The notes beneath the pieces are model-generated. The model did no database searches. It worked only from the letters and a program-made list of their open reading frames with translations, and was not told where the DNA came from. Positions 53,458 through 62,619 of a stretch of 64,000 nt of DNA are shown one piece after another. Position 1 is the first letter of the stretch. The number at the start of each line of letters is the position of its first letter. The stretch is taken from the NCBI GenBank assembly GCA_039944535.1, contig JBDUYP010000022.1, positions 186,001-250,000 on the forward strand, given 5' to 3'. Source of the stretch: JAMZMI01 sp039944535 (GTDB taxonomy: Bacteria > Bacteroidota > Bacteroidia > Cytophagales > Cyclobacteriaceae). The position numbers and the translations under genes are program-made.

Positions 53458-55113
53458 CTATTTGTTATTGATGTTATTTTCCACGAATTGTCCTAGTGAC
53501 AAATAGTTCTCGTAAATCTTTTTATAAACCGCTACTCCTTCAGGCTGTGGGTGATAAGTGGTTTCAAAACCATTGCCCATTGCAGAAATGGCTGCCTGAG
53601 TATCGGGATAAATACCCGCTGCTACGGCTGCATACATAGCAGCTCCTAAAGCTGGCGCCTGATCAGAAACTGCGATTTTGATAGGCATATCTAACACGTT
53701 GGCTAGGGTCTGCATGATGAAACTAGACTTTTTAGCCACTCCTCCAATGCCAACTACTTCTTTGATTTCTACCCCTTCTTCTTTGAATCGATCAACAATA
53801 TTTTTAGCACCAAAGCAAATAGCTTCTACCAGAGCTCTAAAAATATGAGGTGCTCTTGTGCCCAGGCTCAAATTGGCAATGGCTGCTTTTAGCGATTGAT
53901 TGGCGTCAGGAGTTCTTCGCCCATTTACCCAATCCAAAGCTATCGGGGCACTCTCGCTCACGGGAGTAGCTTCAGCTTGTTTTGCCAGTTCAGCAATCAT
54001 CTGATCCTTAGCTTGCTCAATATGCTTGGCGCTCAAACCGACACTTAAGTTTTCTAGCGGCCATGCTAGTAGATCGCTGAACCAAGCTAGCACATCACCG
54101 AAAGCTGACTGACCAGCCTCAAGGCCAACCAATCCAGGAATCACAGAGCCGTCAACTTGGCCGCAGATTCCTTTGACAGTTTTTGTGCCAATATTAGCAT
54201 CAGGAGCTACTATTACATCACATGTAGAAGTACCCATCACGCGCACAAGCGTACCTTCCTGCACTTCCGCTCCTACAGCCCCTGAATGTGCATCGAAAGT
54301 ACCAACCGCTATTTCTACATTCTCGGTCAGGCCTAAACGACCCGCCCACTCCCTACACAGCTTTCCAGCCGATAGATCAGATGTATAGGTTTCTTTGAAC
54401 AGATTTTTCTTTAGATCAACCAAATAGGGATCCAGCTTACCAAGAAATGCATCATCCGGTAATCCGCCCCAGCTCTCGTGCCACATCGCTTTGTGACCAG
54501 CCGCACATCTAGAGCGCTTCAGGTCATTGATATCTCTCTGACCGATCAAAATATGAGTCATCATATCGCAGTGCTCTACCCAGGAGTAAGCTGCCGATTT
54601 CACAGCTGCATCTTCTCTCACAACGTGTAGTATTTTTGCCCAAAACCACTCAGAAGAATAGATCCCTCCTTCAAATTTGGTGAAATCTTCCCCTCCCCAG
54701 CTTTTCGCCAAATCGTTGATTTCGTCTGCTTCTGCTATGGCTGTATGGTCTTTCCACAAAACCATCATGGCATTTGGGTTTTCCTCATAGCCTGGAAGTA
54801 ATGAAAGTGCTATTCCAGATTTATCTACCGGAATCGGAGATGAACCTGTTGTATCCACGCATATTCCTTTAACAGCAGCAGCAGCAATTCCGCTTTCCTG
54901 TATTACACCCTTAATGGTCTTCTCCATGCCCTCGATATGATCAAGTGGATGCTGTCTGAATTGATTGATTGAAGGATCACAGTATTTACCTTCTTTCCAC
55001 CTTGAATACCACTGAACTTTGCTACCAACCACACTTCCATCTTTAGCATCTACCAAAACGGAGCGCACAGAGTCAGAACCAAAATCCAATCCAATTACAT
55101 AGTTATTTCCCAT
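53458..55113 (-). CDS. araB: Ribulokinase
   Basis: 551 residues of the FGGY kinase family. Phosphorylates L-ribulose with ATP. N-terminal VIGLDFGSDSVRSVLVDA, CVDTTGSSPIPVD, substrate region KAMWHESWGG, AVGTFDAHSGAVGA with the catalytic Asp, VMGTSTCDVIV, and ATP site VVGIGGVAKKSSFIMQTLANVL. First gene of the minus-strand ara operon. The leader upstream of its ATG carries the TGTATTTTATACA palindrome. Confidence 0.97.
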   Translation of the reverse strand: MGNNYVIGLDFGSDSVRSVLVDAKDGSVVGSKVQWYSRWKEGKYCDPSINQFRQHPLDHIEGMEKTIKGVIQESGIAAAAVKGICVDTTGSSPIPVDKSGIALSLLPGYEENPNAMMVLWKDHTAIAEADEINDLAKSWGGEDFTKFEGGIYSSEWFWAKILHVVREDAAVKSAAYSWVEHCDMMTHILIGQRDINDLKRSRCAAGHKAMWHESWGGLPDDAFLGKLDPYLVDLKKNLFKETYTSDLSAGKLCREWAGRLGLTENVEIAVGTFDAHSGAVGAEVQEGTLVRVMGTSTCDVIVAPDANIGTKTVKGICGQVDGSVIPGLVGLEAGQSAFGDVLAWFSDLLAWPLENLSVGLSAKHIEQAKDQMIAELAKQAEATPVSESAPIALDWVNGRRTPDANQSLKAAIANLSLGTRAPHIFRALVEAICFGAKNIVDRFKEEGVEIKEVVGIGGVAKKSSFIMQTLANVLDMPIKIAVSDQAPALGAAMYAAVAAGIYPDTQAAISAMGNGFETTYHPQPEGVAVYKKIYENYLSLGQFVENNINNK

Positions 55114-55167
55114 TATGATTCTATGATATTTTTAGAATTAAGCTAAAGTAATCAAAATATTTTATTA

Positions 55168-55186
55168 AGTGTATTTTATACATTTA
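55168..55186. promoter_or_regulatory. Palindromic candidate AraR operator
   Basis: TGTATTTTATACA (55170-55182) is a perfect inverted repeat TGTAT-N3-ATACA between divergent araB and the NUDIX-fold regulator. It is the only clear palindrome in the interval and sits about 19 bases upstream of the regulator's -7 box, where it would overlap the -33 element. Confidence 0.6.
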
Positions 55187-55200
55187 AAGATGTTAAGGAC

Positions 55201-55208
55201 TACATTTG
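55201..55208 (+). promoter_or_regulatory. -7 promoter box for the AraR-like gene
   Basis: TACATTTG matches the Bacteroidota -7 consensus TAnnTTTG exactly; no convincing TTG lies at -33, where the palindrome is found instead. Confidence 0.5.
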
Positions 55209-55292
55209 ATGAGTTAGGTTTCACGTATAAGTACTCTATCTTAGCATACCAAAACCCTAAAAGGCTGCCACTGAACCTTATAAAAAAGACAT

Positions 55293-55988
55293 ATGCAAAA
55301 CAAGTACTCTGAGCAAACCCGCCTCCTCGTAGCAGTGGACTGTATCATATTTGGTTTTGATAATGATGAATTAAAGCTTCTTCTCATAAAAAGAGACTTT
55401 GAGCCTGAGAGGGGTAGATGGTCGTTAATGGGTGGTTTTCTACAAAACGATGAAAACACAGATCAAGCAGCTAGCAGGGTTTTGCAAAAACTGACAGGGC
55501 TACATGATGTTTATCTAGAGCAAGTGAATACATTCAGTAATCCCAACAGAGACCCTGTAGAGCGAACTATATCGGTGGCTTACTATGCGCTCATCAATAT
55601 TCTGGATCACGATAAGGAATTAATCAAACAGCACTCTGCTGAATGGTTCAGTCTGACCGAACTTCCCAATCTGATATTTGACCATGAGGCAATGGTACAA
55701 ATGGCCATGCACCGCTTGCGTTACAAAGCTTCGGTAGAGCCTATAGGCTTTGAACTTTTACCTGAAAAATTTACCATGCGCCAACTGCAAAAGCTCTACG
55801 AGGCTATCCAAAACCAGGAAATAGATAAACGAAACTTTATCAAGAAAATCAACAGTCTGAATGTGCTCGTGAAGCTGGAAGAAAAAGACATGACGTCAAG
55901 CAAAAAGGGCTCTTTCCTTTATCAGTTTGACAAGGAAAAGTACGATGCTTCCAAGTTTCTTCTAAACGTTGGCACGCTTGACTCTTGA
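55293..55988 (+). CDS. araR: NUDIX-fold transcriptional regulator of arabinose utilisation (AraR-like)
   Basis: 231 residues: NUDIX-like domain 1-140 fused to a winged-helix domain 150-231. The Nudix box is degenerate (GGFLQNDENTDQAASRVLQK, no REUxEE), so it binds ligand but should not hydrolyse nucleotides. The winged helix contains LPEKFTMRQLQKLYEAI and DKRNFIKKINSL, characteristic of the NrtR/AraR group. Divergent from araB, as the NUDIX-type AraR of Bacteroides is placed near ara genes. Predicted to repress the ara operon and itself, released by L-arabinose. Name by context. Confidence 0.85.
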   Translation: MQNKYSEQTRLLVAVDCIIFGFDNDELKLLLIKRDFEPERGRWSLMGGFLQNDENTDQAASRVLQKLTGLHDVYLEQVNTFSNPNRDPVERTISVAYYALINILDHDKELIKQHSAEWFSLTELPNLIFDHEAMVQMAMHRLRYKASVEPIGFELLPEKFTMRQLQKLYEAIQNQEIDKRNFIKKINSLNVLVKLEEKDMTSSKKGSFLYQFDKEKYDASKFLLNVGTLDS

Positions 55989-56083
55989 TCAATGGCTAAT
56001 CTACGGTTATCATATTGAGTATAACCCAACAAGCCTGATCATGACAATAATCGTGCGATTGGGGAAACATCTTGAATTTAAAT

Positions 56084-56099
56084 ATCGTAATATTGCAAT
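56084..56099. promoter_or_regulatory. Imperfect inverted repeat upstream of arsM
   Basis: ATCGTAATATTGCAAT is an imperfect palindrome (seven of nine positions match between half-sites) 42 bases before the arsM start. It resembles ArsR/SmtB-type operators. No arsR gene is seen in the window. Confidence 0.35.
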
Positions 56100-56141
56100 G
56101 AAACAATTTCAGCAACAAGGAATTGTAAAAACATTGATATC

Positions 56142-57032
56142 ATGAGTACAGAGCAACAATTGAAAAATGAAGTGAAAGAGCGATATGCTCGAATAGCAGG
56201 TCAGGAAAAAGCAGAAAATGCGGCTTCATGCTGTGGAGCCACTACTCCATCGAATAAGATTTATAACATTATGATGGATGACTACACAGGCACGGGTGGT
56301 TATGTAGAAGACGCTGATTTAGGTTTGGGATGTGGGCTACCCACACAATTTGCTCAGATTAAAAAAGGGGATACGGTCATAGATCTGGGTTCTGGAGCCG
56401 GAAATGATTGCTTCGTGGCACGACATGAAGCAGGTGCTGAGGGTAAAGTAATCGGGATTGACTTCACTCCGGCCATGATAGAAAAGGCACGGACAAATGC
56501 CGAAAAACTTGGTTACAACAATGTGGAATTCAGAGAGGGCGATATTGACCAAATGCCGGTAAGCAATGATGTGGCTGATGTAGTGGTGAGCAACTGCGTA
56601 CTCAACCTCGTTCCCAATAAACCTAAGGTAATAGACGAGATCTTTAGAGTACTAAAGCCTGGTGGGCATTTTAGCATTTCTGATATTGTACTCGTAGGTG
56701 ATCTTCCAGAAACTCTTCGCGAAGACGCTGAAATGTACGCAGGATGCGTAGCTGGCGCCATCCAAAAAAGCGACTATCTGCAACATCTCGAAGATGCCGG
56801 CTTCAAAAATATTTTACTTCAAAAAGAAAAGCCAATCACCATTCCTGATGACATTTTGCAAAAATACCTCGACATTCAAGAGATTGAGGATTTTAAAAAT
56901 GGCGCGACTGGCATATTTAGCATCACTGTTTTCGCTGAAAAGCCAGGAGTTAAAACCGAAAAGCCAAAATTGAAACTTTCAGAAATACAGAATCAGCAAG
57001 GATGCTGCACGCCGGACTCTGGTTGCTGCTAA
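56142..57032 (+). CDS. arsM: Arsenite S-adenosylmethionine methyltransferase
   Basis: 296 residues, cytoplasmic. Methylates trivalent arsenic using SAM. SAM motif VIDLGSGAGNDCFVA, then VIGIDFTPAMIEKAR and FREGDIDQMP. The three arsenic-binding cysteines of ArsM are present: LGLGCGLP (Cys64), VSNCVLNL (Cys152) and YAGCVAGA (Cys202). Extra Cys pairs lie near the N-terminus (ASCCGA) and at the C-terminus (GCCTPDSGCC), as in many bacterial ArsM. It stands without other ars genes; a candidate ArsR-type site lies upstream and a nitrilase-family gene follows 63 bases later. Confidence 0.93.
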   Translation: MSTEQQLKNEVKERYARIAGQEKAENAASCCGATTPSNKIYNIMMDDYTGTGGYVEDADLGLGCGLPTQFAQIKKGDTVIDLGSGAGNDCFVARHEAGAEGKVIGIDFTPAMIEKARTNAEKLGYNNVEFREGDIDQMPVSNDVADVVVSNCVLNLVPNKPKVIDEIFRVLKPGGHFSISDIVLVGDLPETLREDAEMYAGCVAGAIQKSDYLQHLEDAGFKNILLQKEKPITIPDDILQKYLDIQEIEDFKNGATGIFSITVFAEKPGVKTEKPKLKLSEIQNQQGCCTPDSGCC

Positions 57033-57095
57033 TCCCGGCAAAAACGGAGAAAGCATCTAGTATAGGCTTTTTAAAAAAAGAGATTCTCGCAGAAA

Positions 57096-57824
57096 ATGAA
57101 AATCGGTCTGGCACAAACGCGCCCTGTAAAAGGGGATATTTCAGCTAATCTGAAGAAACATCAGCTTTGCATAAAACAGGGTATCCAGCATGGACTAGAC
57201 GCCATCTTCTTTTCAGAGTTGTCAATAACTGGATACGAACCTGCGTTGGCCAAAGGTCTGGTCATTGCTCCTGGTGATCGGCGGTTTGAGGAAATCCAAA
57301 ATCTGGCAGACAAGCATGAAATGATCGTTGGCTATGGTGCGCCAATTTCAAATGGAAAAGAAGTAGGCATAGCTATGATCATTCATCAGGCAAGAAAAAA
57401 ATCCAGTGCCTACATGAAGGAATATCTGCATGAAGATGAGTTCCCGTTTTTTATTGGTGGTAAAAATGAAGTTCAAACTGTAGGAAGCGACCCCAAAATT
57501 GGTTTGGCCATTTGCTATGAGCTGACAGTAGCAAAACACCGCCAAACATCACTTGAATCAGGCGCAGACATTTACCTGGCATCCGTCGCGAAGACAGAAT
57601 CCGGAGCTGAAAGATCCGGTGGTATATTGTCCAATATGGCTAAGGAAAATAACATCATCACCATGATGGTAAACGCCGTAGGGTCTTGCGACAACTTTGT
57701 TTGTGGAGGTATGTCTGCCGCATGGGATCAAGAAGGAAGGTTAATTGGTCAACTAGGTGAAGATCAAGAAGAGTTGTTGGTAATTGATACAGAAACTCTG
57801 CAAGCGAGCATTATACAGCCTTAG
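57096..57824 (+). CDS. Carbon-nitrogen hydrolase (nitrilase superfamily)
   Basis: 242 residues, somewhat short for the family (260-300). The Glu-Lys-Cys triad is present: FFSELSITGYEP (Glu41), SAYMKEYLHEDE (Lys108) and GLAICYELTVA (Cys140), followed by ASVAKTESGAERSGG. Hydrolyses a C-N bond in an amide such as an omega-amide or N-carbamoyl compound; substrate unknown. Starts MKIGLAQTRPVKGDI, a normal family start. Convergent with the second NUDIX regulator, six bases apart with no clear terminator between. Confidence 0.9.
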   Translation: MKIGLAQTRPVKGDISANLKKHQLCIKQGIQHGLDAIFFSELSITGYEPALAKGLVIAPGDRRFEEIQNLADKHEMIVGYGAPISNGKEVGIAMIIHQARKKSSAYMKEYLHEDEFPFFIGGKNEVQTVGSDPKIGLAICYELTVAKHRQTSLESGADIYLASVAKTESGAERSGGILSNMAKENNIITMMVNAVGSCDNFVCGGMSAAWDQEGRLIGQLGEDQEELLVIDTETLQASIIQP

Positions 57825-57830
57825 CCAAAA

Positions 57831-58496
57831 TCAACTCTGCAGGTTTTTCATTTTATAAAGTGAAGGGCCTCCCTGTACTCCGGTTTTCTTCTCATTGGTA
57901 GCCTCCAGCAAACCGGTTTGTAAAATGCGTTTCCTGAAATTACGCTTATCCAGTTGCTGCCCAAGAATACTCTGATAAAGCTCCTGAAGCTCCGTTAATG
58001 TAAACTTTTCCGGAAGCAACTCTCCAAAAATCAGCTTCTGTTCTAAGTTGGTTCGCAGCTTTATAAGCGCATCTTGTGCCAGAGGAAGATGTTCAAATCC
58101 CATTTCAGGCAGGTCATTCACATCAAACCACTTGATATCTTTCACATAGTTTTTCGGAATCACCGGATGATTTTCTGGTTTGACCAAAGCATAAAAACAT
58201 ATCGTGACTACTCGCTTAACCGGGTGCCTATCAATCTTACTGTAGGTTTTCACCTGCTCCTTGTGTATGTCTCTGATTCCTGTAAGATTGAACAAAACCT
58301 TATCCACGGACTCTTCAAGTGTTTCGCCCTCATCCATAACCCCACCAGGCAGCATCCAATAGTCCTTATAGGGTTCTATGGCACGTTTGACCAGCATGAC
58401 TTTCAGTGTATTATCCTGAAAACCAAAAACAGCACAGTCAACAGTGAGGGTACACTCGTAGGAGTGTTCGTTTACGGAGTTGAAGAGTATTTCCAA
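57831..58496 (-). CDS. NUDIX-fold transcriptional regulator (NrtR/AraR-type), TTG start
   Basis: 221 residues, paralogous in layout to the AraR-like gene at 55293: NUDIX domain (LTVDCAVFGFQDNTLKVMLV, GGVMDEGETLEESVDKVLFN with a degenerate Nudix box) and winged helix (LPEKFTLTELQELYQSIL, LDKRNFRKRILQ). The only start that keeps the domain complete is a TTG at 58494-58496, because a stop codon lies four codons upstream and the first ATG is well inside the domain. The regulated pathway is not evident; the minus-strand DUF1080/oxidoreductase operon and galK lie upstream. Confidence 0.85.
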   Translation of the reverse strand: MEILFNSVNEHSYECTLTVDCAVFGFQDNTLKVMLVKRAIEPYKDYWMLPGGVMDEGETLEESVDKVLFNLTGIRDIHKEQVKTYSKIDRHPVKRVVTICFYALVKPENHPVIPKNYVKDIKWFDVNDLPEMGFEHLPLAQDALIKLRTNLEQKLIFGELLPEKFTLTELQELYQSILGQQLDKRNFRKRILQTGLLEATNEKKTGVQGGPSLYKMKNLQS

Positions 58497-58599
58497 AATG
58501 GAAAGTTATTTGTGAGTCGAAATTAATTCGTTTTGACCACAGACGAAAGCAAACGTGCGTCTCGCTAGGATCTTTGATCTTTTAATTGGATAAGTTTTG

Positions 58600-59940
58600 T
58601 CAGAGCCAGGTCATAGGTTCCCATCCGCTTTCATACTGCCTCTTGATCATGCCTAGTGCTTCAGGGTTATTACTGATTCTACCTGTTTTGCTATCTATCT
58701 CGATAGTTGTATGCAGATCCTGAGCGATATTTCCCAAATGACAAAGATGCGTGGACACGCTACCCTGATCAATAGGCGCTCTTAAAGCCTCACCTTCTCT
58801 GATCGCATTGATAAAGTTTTGCAAGTGCTTCACTGTAAGGCCATCAAATCCGCTGGTATCAACAGTGGAATTGGAAGTGCCCGCATTGCCCTCTTCCTGG
58901 TAGCTGATTTCTTTTCCTTTTAGGTCGAGTAGCTGATAACCTTCACGATCCAAAACAATTGAGCCCTCAGTTCCTTGAATACTCACTCCTCTACCTTTCC
59001 CGTACGGTTTCAGTCCATTGCAGCTTTTGCCGTCCCAGACGATAGATTTTCCTCCTTCAAATTCAAAGCTTGCTGTCTGGGTATCGAAATATTCCCAGTC
59101 GTCACCTTGAAAGTGCAACCGGCCTCCAGTTGATGTTACTCGTTGAGGATATTTAACTCCCAGCGCCCAACGGCAAATATCAATCTCGTGTGTCCCATTG
59201 TTGTGTATCTCGCCCGTTCCCCAGGTGCGGAACCAATGCCAATTATAAGGATGCACATTGTCTCTATACTGCTCCCGCGGAGCGGGCCCTTGCCACAAAT
59301 CCCAGTCGAGTGTGTCAGGAACGGTAATTTTCTTACCCACTCCTATTGGACCTCTCGTATTTGAATACCATGCATTTGCGAAATAAACCTCCCCGATTTT
59401 ACCATCCTGGATATCTTTCATCGCCTGCTGAGAAGTGAACGAGGAACGCTGCTGATTGCCCATCTGACAGACTTTGCCAAACTTTTTATATGCGTCTATC
59501 AATAATTCATTCTCTGCCAGGTTGTGACTACATGGCTTTTCAACATACACATGTTTTCCGGCAGCCATGCCCATAATCGCCATTGGCGCATGCCAGTGCT
59601 CAGGCGTGGTTACCACAATCGCGTCCACGCTTTTGTTCTTCAGAATTTTCCTGAAATCCTTTTCCGACTTAGGGGCATACCCGAGGTTTTCTTTGGCGTA
59701 TGCCATATACTTATCCAGTCTCAAACTATCTACATCGCATGCGTGGGTCACTTTTACATTTGTGCAAAGAGAAAAAGCCTGAGTGATGGCATATGAGCGG
59801 CCGCCTGTCCCAATGATGGCAACATTGACCTGCTCGTTGGGAGAAAAGCCCCAAACATTGCCTGAGGACATCAGGTAGGTAGCGCCTGCACCAGCTAGCG
59901 CAGACTTCTTAATAAATGATCTTCTATCGGTAAGTTTCAT
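58600..59940 (-). CDS. Exported Gfo/Idh/MocA oxidoreductase
   Basis: 446 residues. Tat signal TDRRSFIKKSALAGAGA, so exported with bound cofactor. Rossmann motif VNVAIIGTGGRSYAI, then VVTTPEHWHAPMAIMGMAAG and KHVYVEKPCSHN with the catalytic Lys of the family, and later GTGEIHNNGTHEIDICRWAL with the Asp/His of the sugar site. It lacks the GH109-specific YPTHG and VEFGEKA segments. Third gene of the DUF1080-led operon, ten bases after the previous oxidoreductase. Likely oxidises or reduces the 3-position of a sugar or glycoside. Confidence 0.88.
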   Translation of the reverse strand: MKLTDRRSFIKKSALAGAGATYLMSSGNVWGFSPNEQVNVAIIGTGGRSYAITQAFSLCTNVKVTHACDVDSLRLDKYMAYAKENLGYAPKSEKDFRKILKNKSVDAIVVTTPEHWHAPMAIMGMAAGKHVYVEKPCSHNLAENELLIDAYKKFGKVCQMGNQQRSSFTSQQAMKDIQDGKIGEVYFANAWYSNTRGPIGVGKKITVPDTLDWDLWQGPAPREQYRDNVHPYNWHWFRTWGTGEIHNNGTHEIDICRWALGVKYPQRVTSTGGRLHFQGDDWEYFDTQTASFEFEGGKSIVWDGKSCNGLKPYGKGRGVSIQGTEGSIVLDREGYQLLDLKGKEISYQEEGNAGTSNSTVDTSGFDGLTVKHLQNFINAIREGEALRAPIDQGSVSTHLCHLGNIAQDLHTTIEIDSKTGRISNNPEALGMIKRQYESGWEPMTWL

Positions 59941-59950
59941 TTCCGTTGGA

Positions 59951-61156
59951 TTAAGACTTAAAAGTTAATTCGGGGTATTGGTCCCACTTCTTGATCGCTC
60001 CTTCGTAGAGTGCATCGAGGGAAATTTGCACGCATTTGGCAGTTTGAGCCCCTGTTTCCACTGTAGAGATAACGGGTTTTCCATTGACAATGGAATCATA
60101 ATATTGGCGTAGGGCATGAAGCGTTGGGTCTTCTCCGGAGGCTTTTATTGGCACACCTTCACCTTTTTTCCATGCCTGAAGTGTGGCTCCTGAAACTCCA
60201 TCTACGATTCCCGTCTCAGCAAGACTTTTTCGCTCGGCGTGGATCACTCCTCGTGTATAGTCCAGAATCATGGTTGCCCGGGAGCCAAGCACGCGAATCT
60301 CATAATCCTCGAAACCATTGGTTGTAGTACAGGTAAAGGACGCGTCGAGACCGGAAGGATATTTGTAAAGCAAGTGTACATTATCGAAAGTCTCTCGTCC
60401 GTCTTGCCAATGATCAATACCTCCGAAACCGGTGATTTTGGACGGAACGCTATCGGAAAACCAATTGATAAAATCAATCTGGTGAGACATAAGCTCAGCT
60501 GTGAGTCCACCGGAATATTCTCGATACATTCGCCAGTTGATCATTCGTTCCCACTTAGGATCGGGAACAGGTCTTCTCCAGTCACCATTCCTATTCCATT
60601 GACAATGCACCGCTGTAACCTCACCAATATGACCAGACCGGATGATCTCTCTGGCGCGATTGTACAATTCACTGCTATGATACTGGTGACCCGTTTGAAA
60701 AATCAAATCTGTTTTGTTCACCTCATCTACAAGTGATTGAATCCCTGCAATGCCTTTGGCCATCGTCTTTTCACAGTAAACATGCTTGCGCGCTTTGAGT
60801 GCGGCAATGGCTATTTCCTCATGCGTACTGAACGGTGTACAAACTATAACGGCATCTACATTTTTATCTTCAAGCAATTCGGAATGGTGATCGTACCCTT
60901 TGGCTTTTCTAGTTTTGGATACCGCTTTTTCCAATCGAAAAGGCATCAGATCGGCACAAGCCGTAACTTCCAAACCATCAATCAGATTGATCAGATTGAT
61001 AAGTCCCGAACCACGATCTCCGGTTCCGATCACTCCTATCCTTACGGTTTCACTACCAAAATTCAGAGGCATACCGTGAAGAAAGCCAGCAGAAACCATT
61101 AATCCTCCAACTAGGGTAGCCCCTTGAGTTATAAATTTCCTTCTGTCTCGATCCAT
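59951..61156 (-). CDS. Exported Gfo/Idh/MocA oxidoreductase
   Basis: 401 residues. Tat signal DRRKFITQGATLVGGLMV. Rossmann motif RIGVIGTGDRGSGLI, VIVCTPFSTHEEIAIAALKA and KHVYCEKTMAKG with the active-site Lys, GHQYHSSELY, and ELMSHQIDFINWF. Only two bases separate it from the DUF1080 gene, so the two are co-translated. Together with the following paralogue it forms a pair of periplasmic NAD(P)-dependent sugar dehydrogenases, as in the 3-keto-glycoside pathway of Bacteroides. Confidence 0.88.
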   Translation of the reverse strand: MDRDRRKFITQGATLVGGLMVSAGFLHGMPLNFGSETVRIGVIGTGDRGSGLINLINLIDGLEVTACADLMPFRLEKAVSKTRKAKGYDHHSELLEDKNVDAVIVCTPFSTHEEIAIAALKARKHVYCEKTMAKGIAGIQSLVDEVNKTDLIFQTGHQYHSSELYNRAREIIRSGHIGEVTAVHCQWNRNGDWRRPVPDPKWERMINWRMYREYSGGLTAELMSHQIDFINWFSDSVPSKITGFGGIDHWQDGRETFDNVHLLYKYPSGLDASFTCTTTNGFEDYEIRVLGSRATMILDYTRGVIHAERKSLAETGIVDGVSGATLQAWKKGEGVPIKASGEDPTLHALRQYYDSIVNGKPVISTVETGAQTAKCVQISLDALYEGAIKKWDQYPELTFKS

Positions 61157-61158
61157 GC

Positions 61159-62511
61159 CTAGTTTAATTCTTTGATTTTGATGCTTCTGAAACTCACTTC
61201 ATTGCCATGATCCTGCAGCAAGATGCTGCCCTCTGGCCACTGACCAAAATTATCCCAGACTTTGTACTTGCTATAAGCGACAAGTGCGTCAAAAATTTGC
61301 GAAAAGCGGTCATACTCGATCACTTTCTCTCCATTGAGCCAGTGCTCAACTTTTCCGTTACTAGAAACTATTCTGGCATGATTCCACTTACCTACTCCTT
61401 TAAATTGTTTTGACCGCCCCTCAGCAGAAAGGTTCTCTGCGGCGATGAGATCATAAAGTGAGCCTATTGTGCGATTTCCACTCACACCCTTTTTGGCGTC
61501 AGGATGGACTTTATCATCCAATATCTGAAACTCGCAACCTATAGCCGATCCTGCGTTCTTGTTGAGTGATGGATCTACAAAATACTTGATCCCACTATTC
61601 GCTCCTTCTGTAATCTTAAACTCTAGTTCCAATTCGAAATTGGAAAACTTGTCCATGGTCACAATATCGCCAGGACCAGTTGATTCTCCTCCGTCTGTCG
61701 CCAATACCGTGAGCACTCCTTCTTTCATTTCCCAGCCAGATTCAGGAAACTCATCCAGTTTCGCTCCTCGCCAGCCAGCACTCGTCTCTCCATCCCAAAG
61801 CAGTCTCCATCCATTTCGCTTTTCCCATTCAGTAATGGTGTTTTTCAAGTAACTCTGCTGCTTCACTTCCGGGTCTGGAGACCATCGGTTTTCTTTTACG
61901 TCTTTAGTCAAAATTTGAATATTTCTCCACTTGACCTGATAGCCTTTTTCCTTTTCAGAAATGCTATGAACCTGTAGCCCAATGAAACCAGAACTGGTAG
62001 CGTCATCTACCAAATGGCTGCACATTTTATCATTGATATAAGTCCTGATTTCGAAATCAAAGCACTCAATCCGCACCGTATTCCAGGAGCCCATCTTAAA
62101 AGCTGTCCTGCCTTTTTCGTTTAGACTTAAAGGATAAATCCAACCTCGAAGTTGCTCTTCGTAAATTCCTCCGGAAAAGGCTCGATCCGATGGATCTATC
62201 TCACACTGATAACCTCGCACCCGATCGTCAATTAAATTACTCCGAACCTGAACTCCGGAATTCAGTTCATTGGCAAGAAAAACGTCGATTTCAAGGATGA
62301 AATCTCCATAAGTTTTCTTTGTGCACAAAAAAGTATTAGGTGTGTTTGTAATGGCCGTACCGATGATGACACCATCAACAACTTCATATGAGGCCCTGCC
62401 ACCTCGGGTTTCCCAGCCTTTGAGGTCTTTGCCATTAAAAAGTGCTTCCCAATTCTGAGAATACAGAAAAATAGAGGCTAAAAGAAAAATAGCAGATAAT
62501 ATAATTCTCAT
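61159..62511 (-). CDS. Exported protein with two DUF1080 (3-keto-disaccharide hydrolase) domains
   Basis: 450 residues with a signal peptide (IILSAIFLLASIFLYSQ). Two DUF1080 concanavalin-like sandwiches: about 20-205 (WEALFNGKDLKGWETRGG, GDFILEIDVFLANELNSGVQ, GGIYEE) and about 230-450 (WRLLWDGETSAGWRGAKL, FELELEFKITEGANSGIKYF, IGSLYDLI, WLNGEKVIEYDR). Both keep the W-x-x-L-(F/W)-(N/D)-G start and N-S-G strand of the family. DUF1080 proteins act on 3-keto glycosides produced by Gfo/Idh/MocA enzymes, matching the two downstream genes. First gene of this operon. Confidence 0.88.
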   Translation of the reverse strand: MRIILSAIFLLASIFLYSQNWEALFNGKDLKGWETRGGRASYEVVDGVIIGTAITNTPNTFLCTKKTYGDFILEIDVFLANELNSGVQVRSNLIDDRVRGYQCEIDPSDRAFSGGIYEEQLRGWIYPLSLNEKGRTAFKMGSWNTVRIECFDFEIRTYINDKMCSHLVDDATSSGFIGLQVHSISEKEKGYQVKWRNIQILTKDVKENRWSPDPEVKQQSYLKNTITEWEKRNGWRLLWDGETSAGWRGAKLDEFPESGWEMKEGVLTVLATDGGESTGPGDIVTMDKFSNFELELEFKITEGANSGIKYFVDPSLNKNAGSAIGCEFQILDDKVHPDAKKGVSGNRTIGSLYDLIAAENLSAEGRSKQFKGVGKWNHARIVSSNGKVEHWLNGEKVIEYDRFSQIFDALVAYSKYKVWDNFGQWPEGSILLQDHGNEVSFRSIKIKELN

Positions 62512-62594
62512 AGATTTTGGATTAAAAATATTGTTTAGAGTGCCTTTAAATTAAACAACATTGACCACCCATCACAACGGATGCGCTATTCTGC

Positions 62595-62602
62595 CAAAAC
62601 TA
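62595..62602 (-). promoter_or_regulatory. -7 promoter box for the DUF1080 operon
   Basis: TAGTTTTG on the minus strand matches TAnnTTTG exactly, about 85 bases before the DUF1080 start and after the galK stop. No TTG is found at -33, so the call is tentative. Confidence 0.4.
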
Positions 62603-62619
62603 TGAATGTATAATAGGGG

